NCBI GenBank assembly: GCA_004555425.1 | Contig: SFID01000054.1 | Span: 1-14,857, forward strand | DNA length: 14,857 nucleotides | Direction of reading: 5' to 3' | Source of the DNA: Bacteroidales bacterium | GTDB taxonomy: Bacteria; Bacteroidota; Bacteroidia; Bacteroidales; Bacteroidaceae | Shown: positions 1 to 6,800 of the stretch, piece by piece | How the letters are laid out: each line of letters starts with the position of its first letter | Position numbering within the stretch: position 1 is the first letter of the stretch | Translations under genes and position numbers: made by a program | The notes under the pieces: generated by a model | What the model was told of the DNA's origin: nothing | Database searches by the model: none | Seen by the model: the letters and a program-made list of their open reading frames with translations, nothing else

Positions 1-201
1 AAATCGTGGTGCTGCCACCAACGTGTAGTTGAACAAGTCAAGCAATTGATTCACCTTGTCCATGCGTAGGGTAGGTTTGCCTTGCTCAAGATTGCGCACA
101 AAGTTAAGGCCCACGCCCGACTTCATAGCGAGTTCCTCCTGCGTCATGCCGAACTCCTTGCGGAGCCCCTTGACCGTCTGTGATAATTGCGTTCTTTCCA
201 T
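1..201 (-). CDS. HipB/Y4mF-like XRE-family antitoxin/repressor (partial, runs off left edge)
   Basis: The 67 visible codons begin MERTQLSQTVKGLRKEF and form a single helix-turn-helix XRE domain (about residues 8-60). The recognition segment is MTQEELAMKSGVGLNFVRNL, followed by the EQGKPTLRMDKVNQLLDLF block. That block is characteristic of the Y4mF/HipB group, in which a small DNA-binding antitoxin is encoded just upstream of a HipA-type serine/threonine kinase toxin. Family members are about 70-100 residues, so only a short tail is missing. The ATG at 201 is chosen because the HTH begins directly after it and a good promoter lies about 50 bp upstream. By family knowledge the product would repress its own promoter and neutralise a HipA-like partner, but no partner is visible: it would lie left of the window. 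Three operator-like palindromes upstream support autoregulation. The gene could also be an orphan regulator. Confidence 0.85.
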   Translation of the reverse strand, partial: MERTQLSQTVKGLRKEFGMTQEELAMKSGVGLNFVRNLEQGKPTLRMDKVNQLLDLFNYTLVAAPRF

Positions 202-241
202 AGGAATTTTGCTTTGGGCTTATAGTGATGAATGCGATATT

Positions 242-257
242 ATATCCTTTCGGATGC
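242..257. promoter_or_regulatory. Operator-like palindrome O1
   Basis: ATATC-CTTTCG-GATGC, the first of three copies of an ATATC-N6-GAT(AT) motif. It abuts the -7 box and overlaps the predicted transcription start, a position suited to repression. The arms resemble the TATCC/GGATA half-sites known for E. coli HipB but with a shorter centre. Confidence 0.6.
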
Positions 258-264
258 AAAATTA
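257..264 (-). promoter_or_regulatory. Bacteroidota -7 promoter element (TAATTTTG) of the antitoxin-like gene
   Basis: Read on the minus strand this is TAATTTTGC, a full match to the Bacteroidota sigma-factor -7 consensus TAnnTTTG. It would start transcription near position 250 and give a leader of about 50 nt before the ATG. I see no clear TTTG -33 element at the usual spacing. Confidence 0.6.
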
Positions 265-283
265 CGGATAATCTTTGGGGATT

Positions 284-299
284 ATATCATTTCGGATAT
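284..299. promoter_or_regulatory. Operator-like palindrome O2
   Basis: ATATC-ATTTCG-GATAT, the most symmetric copy, with perfect 5-bp arms. It begins 42 bp from O1, about four helical turns, and falls near the -33 region of the predicted promoter. Immediately to its left, 268-285 forms another inverted repeat (ATAATC-N6-GATTAT), which could be a fourth, divergent half-overlapping site. Confidence 0.6.
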
Positions 300-324
300 A
301 AAAACTCCCACACTAAACAAAAAT

Positions 325-340
325 ATATCTTTTTGGATGT
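325..340. promoter_or_regulatory. Operator-like palindrome O3
   Basis: ATATC-TTTTTG-GATGT, the third copy. It starts 41 bp from O2, which keeps the helical phase and lies upstream of the promoter core. It is the weakest of the three in symmetry, with right arm GATGT. Confidence 0.5.
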
Positions 341-449
341 AATTTTTACTTAGATTAGGCTTGTCCAGAAGTCAATTCTTAGTTTATTGTTTTCTCCGTA
401 TTTCAGCGTTAGTCTTATTGTTCCCGATTTTTTTCGGCAGATAGTCAGC

Positions 450-537
450 GACCGTCGGGCGCAGGTCGCGTGACCGTCGGGCGCAGGTCGCGTGACCCGC
501 GGGCGCAGGTCGCGTGACCCGCGGGCGCGGGTCGCTG
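450..537. repeat. 22-bp GC-rich palindromic tandem repeat, four units
   Basis: Four consecutive units begin at 450, 472, 494 and 516. Units 1 and 2 are identical (GACCGTCGGGCGCAGGTCGC then GT). Unit 3 changes GACCGT to GACCCG. Unit 4 also changes CAGG to CGGG and diverges in its last two bases. Each unit has GACC...GGTC dyad symmetry, and in unit 4 (516-533) it is a perfect 8-bp inverted repeat, GACCCGCG-GG-CGCGGGTC. The junctions also form GGTC-GCGT-GACC. The unit is related in sequence to the GGTCGC/GCGACC hairpins downstream of tamB. The stretch is far richer in GC than its AT-rich flanks. Confidence 0.85.
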
Positions 538-717
538 GAATTCTCCGAGATAAAAATGGTTTTGCGGCTAGCGCGATTGATTGCGTCCGCGATTGGTTTT
601 GGCAAGTCCAATGGATGAGTCAACTTCACAAGTATATCCTGCGCCCTCCTTCCAGTTGGTGTGCCGTGTTAATCATGCAGTTTATGCGCCATGGCCACTT
701 CGCAGTTCGCTTCAGAG

Positions 718-800
718 ATTGCCAGGCAATGTAGCGACATCCATGAGAAACGTGCCTATATACGTCGAGCCACACATTGCTTCCAACGTGTGGCTCGACT
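718..800. mobile_element. Degenerate relic of the MITE/REPIN-like element, with a long hairpin
   Basis: The left part, starting with the 13-bp palindrome ATTGCCAGGCAAT at 718-730 and running on into GTAGCGAC, matches the inner arm of the intact element (ATTGCAAGGCAATGTACCGC) with few changes. The right part, 764-799, is a hairpin with arms GTCGAGCCACAC and GTGTGGCTCGAC. It has three more pairs inside after one mismatch and a CTTC loop. It matches the CACGTTGCTTGCAACGTG core of the element apart from a few bases. There is no U-tract, so it is not read as a terminator. Confidence 0.55.
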
Positions 801-882
801 AAAGGTAGGTTCGATAATTGTATTTCCGCTGAGTCTTTACAACTCGTTATTTGTGGTAAATCAGTTGCCAGGCAAGAATTAT

Positions 883-940
883 TTACTAATTGAACAAATT
901 CCTAATTCCTAATTCCTAATTCCTAATTGAACAATTCCTA
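883..940. repeat. Heptamer array A (CCTAATT type) overlapping the malQ stop codon
   Basis: The plus strand carries four consecutive TTCCTAA units from about 899, flanked on both sides by AATTGAACAA. A further half unit runs into 938-940, the TAG stop of malQ, so the stop codon lies inside a repeat unit. The flank reads TTGTTCAATTAGG on the minus strand, as it does at two other arrays in the window. Confidence 0.8.
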
Positions 941-3628
941 AAGCGTTCCCCGTCCGCGTCCGGCGCGCTTAATCAGTGCGCGGAGTTTCTCGTTGAATGG
1001 CGTGTGGGCTGCCAGTTCCTCGATGGTGAGGTGCATGCGGTAGCGCCAGTAGTGATTGGGGTCGGCGGGGCAGTTGATTTGTTCCTGTTCAGGATGCGGA
1101 TGTCGCAGTTGATTGTCCATGCCGAGGAGGTCCTGCAGGGCAATGAGGCAGAGCATAGAGGGGGCGTCAAGGTGTTGCGCCACCATTTGTTCGCAGGCAT
1201 CGGCAGGAGCCTCGGCGGGCGCAGGCCCTTGGCGGTGGAGCATATCGCGCCAGTAGGCTTGTGTCTGCTCCTCGCTCTCGTGCCACCACAGGCGGAAGGG
1301 CGACATATCGTGCGTGCCCGGCGTGGCCACACTCATGTAGGGATAGTCGGCAGGATTGCCAAAGCGCACACCCCAGGCTTTCGGCATACGCTGGATTTCG
1401 AGCGAGAGAATGTGCAACTGCTCCAGCACGCCCTTGACGGATGCTGGAATCATGCCCAAGTCTTCCGCGCAGGGGAGCATACCGCCGCCCAATGGGTGGT
1501 TTCCTTCGTAGTCAATCACGGCAGGAATCTTCTTCATGGCCTCGTTGGCCCAGAAGGCGTTGTGACGCACGTAGTAGAAGTCATCGTGCAGGCGGTCGAA
1601 GGCCGCGCGGTCGGCGGGCGAGAGGGCTGCGTAGGCCGTGGTCTGCTGGCCGCAAACGCGCGGATGGTAGTGGCCGGGCTGCTCGCGGTCGGCAATGAAC
1701 AGTACCTCGGTGGCCGCACGAAGCAGTGCTTCGCGGAGCGACGCATCGCCCACGCGCATCCAGGTCTCGGCCTGATGGGGGAAGGGCTCGCACAGACGGT
1801 AGCGGTCCGCGCTGTCCTTATAGATATAGGTGTCGGCAGCAACGTGGGCCGTCTGGCAGCGGGCGATAATCTCCTGTGCCAGTTCGGCCGAGAGGAGCGG
1901 TTGGGTGAGGGAGGCAGGCGAGGGCGCGAAGCCGAAACCGCGGATTTCCTCCTCGGAGTAGGGGAGGGAGGGGCGGAAGTGGCCGAGCGTGCCGTAGGAC
2001 TGGTCCGTGGGAATCTCCCAAATGCGGAAGAAGCCGAGCACGTGGTCAATGCGGTAGGCATCGAAGTATTGCGCGGTGTGGCGCAGGCGACGCTGCCACC
2101 ATTGGTAGCCGTCCTCGCTCATGCGCTCCCAGTCGTAGGTGGGGAATCCCCAGTTCTGTCCCTGTGTGGCAAAGGCATCGGGCGGTGCACCGGCTTGGCC
2201 GTCGAAGTGGAAGAGGCGTGTGTCCTCGCGGGCTGGTACACTGTCGCGGCAGATGCCGATGGGGATGTCGCCCTTGAGCATCACGCCCAATTGGCGCGCC
2301 GTTTCGTGAACGGCCTTCAACTGGCAGTGGAGCAGGTATTGCACGAAGGCATGGAAGTCGCGCTCCTTCTCCAGCTTCTTATCCTTGAGGTCCGTAGCCT
2401 CTGCGGGCCAGTCGCGGAAATTGGCCGTATGGTAGCGGTCGCGCAGGGCGCAGAAGTCGCAGTAGGCAGGCAGCCAGTGGGCATTGTCGTGGCAGAAAGC
2501 CTTGAAGCCGCTGGAGCGTTCCACCTTGGCACCCCGTTCGGCGTAGAGCGCGCGCAGGAATTGCTGCTTCAGTTGCCAGACGGCCTCGTAGTCCAGTTCC
2601 TCGCAGGCGTTGAGGGCCAGACCCTTGGCCTCGTACTGCTGGTAGGCTTTGCTGTCGCGCTGCGAGCGCGCATCGAAGTAGAGGGGATGGAGGGCAAAGA
2701 CGGAGATGGCGCTGTAGGGATAACTGTCGCGCGGTCCGCCCGTAGTGGTCGTATCGTTGATAGGCAGAATCTGCACAGCACTCATACCCGTGGAGGCGGC
2801 CCAAACGACGAACTGCTCGAGGTCGCCAAAGTCGCCCACGCCGAAACTGCCCTTGCTGCGGAGCGAGAAGACGGGAATCACCACGCCCGCACCGCGCCAT
2901 CGGGCATCGGGCCCTTGCATACAGGGGAAATGGTCGGTATGAATCCAAGCGTGGGAGGGCGGACAGAGTTGCAGTTCGTCCAAGGCCACGCGCGGCACGA
3001 GTTGATGGTCGGCACCTTCTTCCCAAACCAAGCGGTGGGTCTCCTCCTCCGACACCCACACATATTTATAAGTGGTGTCGGGATGCAGGTCTTCGGGGGT
3101 GAGAGGCAGTCCCCATTCGTAGGTGTCGGTGCGGCTGAGCAGGCGCACTTGATGCTCGTCCCAGGCACCGAGGTGGGGCGTACTGCCCAGCACTCCCCAG
3201 CGATAGCCTGGTGCGGGAGGCAGGGCCTTGAGCAAGAGCAAGGAACGGTCCTCCAGCAATTCGATGCGCGCAAAGGCACCGCCGCAGCGGCGGCAGGCAC
3301 AATCGGCCAAGGCGCTGCGCGAGAAGACGCTCATGTCGTCATTGTCCATCCAAGTGTCGCAGAGCGCGGAACGATGGCGGCGGTCGGGAACGAAGGTGCG
3401 CACGAGGCCGGCCTCGCGGCGCACGCAGGCTCCCGTCTCATCACAGACGGTATATTGGTAGTCAAAACGTTCGGGTTGGTTCGCCAGAACAAGCGTTCCG
3501 CTCCACCAAAAGCCGTCGCTGGTGGACAGGGGCACGCGAACCGCCTCGCCCGTGGGCAACAAGTGACCTCGCACTTCGAGATGCTCGCCCCACTGCGTGC
3601 GGTAGGCTATGAGAAAGGAGATTTCCAT
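938..3628 (-). CDS. malQ: 4-alpha-glucanotransferase (amylomaltase / disproportionating enzyme, GH77) with two N-terminal CBM20 domains
   Basis: 896 residues. The enzyme transfers alpha-1,4-glucan segments between maltodextrins in the cytoplasm. The first ~215 residues contain two starch-binding CBM20-like modules (about 1-85 and 125-215; the second has GVLGSTPHLGAWDEHQVRLL). The GH77 barrel follows from about 245. Catalytic landmarks are visible: nucleophile Asp528 in YRIDHVLGF, acid/base Glu722 in PCAEDLGMIP, and Asp774 in GTHDMSPFRLWW. A long segment between nucleophile and acid/base (about 560-700) matches the insertion known in DPE2-type enzymes. Length and layout fit the Bacteroidota/plant DPE2 class rather than the ~500-700 residue plain MalQ. 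The ATG start is preceded by a heptamer array instead of a Shine-Dalgarno site. No signal peptide is seen. It follows tamB after 257 bp of repeats and is probably a separate transcript. Confidence 0.96.
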   Translation of the reverse strand: MEISFLIAYRTQWGEHLEVRGHLLPTGEAVRVPLSTSDGFWWSGTLVLANQPERFDYQYTVCDETGACVRREAGLVRTFVPDRRHRSALCDTWMDNDDMSVFSRSALADCACRRCGGAFARIELLEDRSLLLLKALPPAPGYRWGVLGSTPHLGAWDEHQVRLLSRTDTYEWGLPLTPEDLHPDTTYKYVWVSEEETHRLVWEEGADHQLVPRVALDELQLCPPSHAWIHTDHFPCMQGPDARWRGAGVVIPVFSLRSKGSFGVGDFGDLEQFVVWAASTGMSAVQILPINDTTTTGGPRDSYPYSAISVFALHPLYFDARSQRDSKAYQQYEAKGLALNACEELDYEAVWQLKQQFLRALYAERGAKVERSSGFKAFCHDNAHWLPAYCDFCALRDRYHTANFRDWPAEATDLKDKKLEKERDFHAFVQYLLHCQLKAVHETARQLGVMLKGDIPIGICRDSVPAREDTRLFHFDGQAGAPPDAFATQGQNWGFPTYDWERMSEDGYQWWQRRLRHTAQYFDAYRIDHVLGFFRIWEIPTDQSYGTLGHFRPSLPYSEEEIRGFGFAPSPASLTQPLLSAELAQEIIARCQTAHVAADTYIYKDSADRYRLCEPFPHQAETWMRVGDASLREALLRAATEVLFIADREQPGHYHPRVCGQQTTAYAALSPADRAAFDRLHDDFYYVRHNAFWANEAMKKIPAVIDYEGNHPLGGGMLPCAEDLGMIPASVKGVLEQLHILSLEIQRMPKAWGVRFGNPADYPYMSVATPGTHDMSPFRLWWHESEEQTQAYWRDMLHRQGPAPAEAPADACEQMVAQHLDAPSMLCLIALQDLLGMDNQLRHPHPEQEQINCPADPNHYWRYRMHLTIEELAAHTPFNEKLRALIKRAGRGRGTL

Positions 3629-3630
3629 AT

Positions 3631-3673
3631 GAATTAGGAATTAGGAATTAGAAATTAGGAATTGGGAATTGGG
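3631..3673. repeat. Heptamer array B (GGAATTA type) directly upstream of the malQ start codon
   Basis: About five to six imperfect units (GGAATTA, GAAATTA, GGAATTG) begin two bases from the malQ ATG, so they occupy the position of the ribosome binding site and leader. They are in inverted orientation to array C at 3719-3746, and the two could pair. Confidence 0.8.
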
Positions 3674-3689
3674 AGAGGATTTGAAGAGG

Positions 3690-3710
3690 AATGAGGAGCT
3701 AATCCTCATT
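3690..3710. repeat. Perfect 8-bp inverted repeat between malQ and tamB
   Basis: AATGAGGA-gctaa-TCCTCATT forms a 21-base hairpin. No U-tract follows it on either strand, so a terminator role is not supported. Its right arm runs into a short match to the MITE-like element (3705-3719). Confidence 0.6.
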
Positions 3711-3719
3711 GAAAGGCAA
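3705..3719. mobile_element. Short relic of the MITE-like element
   Basis: CTCATTGAAAGGCAA matches CTCATTGCAAGGCAA of the truncated copy at 9728-9742 with one mismatch. The match is only 15 bases, but it lies where other intergenic regions of this window hold the element, between a heptamer array and the hairpins. Confidence 0.3.
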
Positions 3720-3746
3720 CTCCTAATTCCTAATTCCTAATTGAAC
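3719..3746. repeat. Heptamer array C (TCCTAAT type) with TTTGTTCA flank
   Basis: Three TCCTAAT units on the plus strand followed by TGAACAAAG. On the minus strand this reads CTTTGTTCAATTAGG, the same flank as array E beside the uridine phosphorylase gene. Confidence 0.8.
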
Positions 3747-3749
3747 AAA

Positions 3750-3885
3750 GACTATCGGACCAGCAGCCAAAGGCTGCGTTGAAACTAGGAAGCCGCAGGC
3801 TTCCGTTGAAACTTGAAACTAGGTCGCGCAGCGACCGATGAAACTAAGGTCGCGCAGCGACCGCAAGAGGGTCGCGCAGCGACCG
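3750..3885. repeat. Array of five covarying GCA-loop hairpins immediately 3' of tamB
   Basis: After a GACTATCG motif (3750-3757) come five palindromes: GCAGCC-aaa-GGCTGC (3763-3777), GGAAGCC-gca-GGCTTCC (3788-3804), and three copies of GGTCGC-gca-GCGACC (3822-3836, 3848-3862, 3870-3884). The first linkers are GTTGAAACT or a doubled or variant form of it (3778-3786, 3805-3820, 3837-3845). The stems differ in sequence yet stay self-complementary, while the loop and linker stay the same. The last hairpin lies one base from the TAG stop of tamB. No T-run follows, so it does not look like a standard intrinsic terminator. The plus-strand loop is of GNA type, which is known to make very stable single-stranded DNA mini-hairpins. 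Confidence 0.85.
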
Positions 3886-6800
3886 CTACGGCTTCTTTTT
3901 CTTGCGAATAGTAAAGAGTTCGCGGAACTTGGAGAAACTGCGTTTGAGTTCGATACCTGCGCCCTGTGTGGTGAGCGAGGACTTGGTGAAGTAGCGGTCG
4001 TTGGTTTCGCTGTAGGCTTTCAGGCTGACGCTGCCGCTGGGCGTGAGCAGGTAGTTGATGTTGAAGTCGCCCACAAAGTTCGTGTTGGAATACTGCGGGC
4101 GGTCGCGGTAGCCGAATTGGCCGTTGATGATGAGGCGGTTGTTGAGCAGGCGGCCGCTGAGCATGCCCTCCACCTCCATATCGTTCCATCCGAGGCGGCC
4201 CGTGCTGAGGTTGGCGCCAAAGGTCCAGTTCGTATTGCCCATGGCGTTGGAGAGAATGTTGTTGAGTTGGCTGCTCAGCGTGTTGGAGAGGAAGGACTTC
4301 ATGGCCACCGAACTCTGCGATTCCTTGGCGGCGGCTTCCGTGGAAGCGTAGTCGTAGGTGTAGAAACGTCCCACGCCGAGCAGGTAGAGCACCTGCATAT
4401 TCATGTCCTCTTCGCTGCTGATGAGGCTGCGCACCATGCGGTTGATGTCGTCGCTCACGCGGGGCAGTTCGAGGTCGAAGGTAATCTGCGGATTGCCCAC
4501 CTTGCCGCCAAAGTTCAAGACGCAGCCCACAGGCACACTGCTTTCGCTGAGGTTGTTGCCGATGTTGAGGTCGCTCAGCGATACGCTGGGGACGGTGTAA
4601 ACGGCGCGGAGGTTGAGGTCGCTCTCGAAGGGGATGCCCGTGAAGTTGATGTTGCCACCGGGACGGAAGACGAACTCCTTGCGAATCAGGTCTTGTATGC
4701 TCATCTTGTAGTTGCCGTCGGCAATGACGTAGTTGCCGTTCATTGTGAAGTCGCCTTTGTTGTGGAACTTCGCTTGCAGCATACCCGTGCCGCCCAGTTC
4801 GATGCGGTCGCCCGTCTTGTCGTCCATGATGACAAAGAGGCGGGCTTGCGGCGTCATGTCGAGGGCGAAGTCGAGGCGGATATCGGTCGAGGCCGTCTGC
4901 GGTACGTGATGTTTCACCACGCTGTCGGTGGGCAGGTCAAGGCGTGCGGCAGCAGCGGCCACACTGTCGGCATCCTGAATGCGGAGGAGGCGCCCGTCGC
5001 TAAAAGTCTCGGGACTTTCCACCATATAATAGAAGCGGGTGCCCGCCTCGGGCCGCATACGAATGTCGGCACTGAAGGAGCCCGGGCGGCCCATCAGGTG
5101 GATGCGGCCCGTGCCGAAGGCCGTGGCGTAGAAGGGGAGGTCGAGGCTGCGCGCTTGGTCGTACACGAGCAGTTTGTTGGCCTCCACCTGAAAATCGTAG
5201 GTGATATTCTTCAGATGCTGGTGGCCCAGATAGCCGCGAATGCTACCTGTGCCGCCGCGGCGGTCGCTCAGTTTGAAATCTTGGAAATCAAAGCGCCCGT
5301 CGCTCATCGTGACCGTGCCGTCCGTCAGATGGTAGGGCACGCCCGTGGCGAGAATCTCCGTACATATCTCGCCGTGCTCCACACCCTTGAAGTCTAGCGT
5401 CTGAAACTTGCCATGAATGAGGCAATCTCCCGATACGCGTCCTTCGATAGGCCCGAAGATTCCCGTGATATAGCGGTCGAGGAAGCCTAGGTTGGTATTC
5501 TTGTTGTTGACCTGCAGGTAGAGTTCCTTGGCCTTGGGCGATACGTAACCCTTCACCATTGTATAGCCCACGCCTTCCTCGCGTATATCTGCGTCGAGCA
5601 TAATCCGTCCGTCGCGGGTGCTGAATCCACCCTTGATGCGGGCATGGCCGAGGAGGGCCTTGTTGAAGCGAAATTCGGGAATGTCCAGTTCGGGCGCGCT
5701 CACGCTGAGTGTGTCAAGCGTTCCCTTGAGGTGGATTTGTCCTGTGGCATGTCCGCCAAACTCTACGGGCTTGATGTTGAAGATGGAGAGGATATAATCT
5801 ACGTCAATGCGTTTGAGGTCGGCCGTCAAGATGTCGTTGGGATTGCGCGAGAGGCGGCCGCTCACGTGCAAGCTTTGTCCTGCGCGCTGCATGCCGATGC
5901 GGTTCATCTCGATGGCCTCCTTGCTCCAGCGCAAAGAGCCTGGCGACATTTGCCAGAGGGTATCTTTGATGGTGATGTCGGTGGGGTGGAAGCGCGTGAG
6001 CCATTTGTCGCCCGCTTCAGCATGTGTGGTGGCCTGCACGGCTCCGCAGAAATGGTGCTTGCCCTCGTCCTCCCATGCCAAGTGGGTGGTCAGCGTATCG
6101 TGGCGCGTCTGGGCGTTGAGTTCAAGGGTCATCAGGCTTTGGCCCATCTGTTTGTCGCCGCGCGCCAAGAGCGAGTAGGCACCTTGGCTACCGCGCAGAT
6201 AGAGCGACGGGCGTCCGATGCGTGTGGAGCCAAACTGCAAGCCAGGTGTATGGAAGGAGAGCATCGCCTCGTCGTTCGGGCCACCGATACGGCCTTCCAC
6301 GAAAGCATCGCCGTCAAGGTGGAAATCAATGTTGAGCACCTTGTTAAGAAACTCCGTGTCCGTGCAGCGCGCCCGGATTTCCCATTCGTTGTTCGAGGGA
6401 TGGGTAACGCCCGTTGTGTCGCGCGGCTGGAGGAGGGTGCTCCGCAGGTGGCGCGCCAATTGGCCGATGGCGTCCGCTCCCAAAGGTCCGTCCACCTCCA
6501 CGCGGGCAAAGTCGGCATACAGCATTGCGTGGGTGCCGCGGGCGGAAGGCTGCAACTGTAAATCAATGAAGGGAACGTAGCAACTGCTGCGGCCGTCCAT
6601 TTGGAAATCCTTGACGTGTACCGCCAGCCCGCGCAAGGGTAGGGCATCAAGGTGCCCGTCGATGGTGGCGGCATAGGTGTGTCCGTCGAGGAGTTTGTGG
6701 TCGAGGCCGAGGGCGGAGGGATTGAGGTGGCGCAGGTCAATGTGTGCGTCCACGTCTGAGGGCTGGCGGCCGTCAAAGTAGCCCTTTATCTGTGCGTCCA

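Larger units (their letters stand above)
341..937. other. Gene-free intergenic region carrying repeats
   Basis: I find no credible gene in these 600 bases. Short open frames on either strand read through the GC-rich repeats and have no recognisable domain. The stretch holds a 22-bp tandem repeat (450-537), a relic of the MITE-like family including a 15-bp-stem hairpin (718-800), and a heptamer array that overlaps the malQ stop codon. Bases 341-449, 538-717 and 801-880 show nothing clear to me beyond weak AT-rich sequence. Confidence 0.6.

Noticed and set aside
450..537. Possible CRISPR array
   Set aside because: Units are contiguous with no unique spacers. The GTTGAAACT linkers in the hairpin arrays recall CRISPR repeat ends, but they too lack spacers of constant length and cas genes.
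384..734. Small open frames through the 22-bp repeat
   Set aside because: Their Arg/Pro/Ala-rich products simply translate the repeat, with no credible start context or domain.
764..799. Terminator for malQ
   Set aside because: The hairpin is strong, but no U-tract follows on the minus strand, and it is better explained as a relic of the MITE-like family.
1004..3637. An 877-codon open frame on the plus strand, antisense to almost all of malQ
   Set aside because: The minus-strand frame is an unmistakable GH77 enzyme. The antisense product shows no domain and has the low-complexity look of complementary GC-rich codons. A similar long shadow exists opposite tamB (3838-5397).
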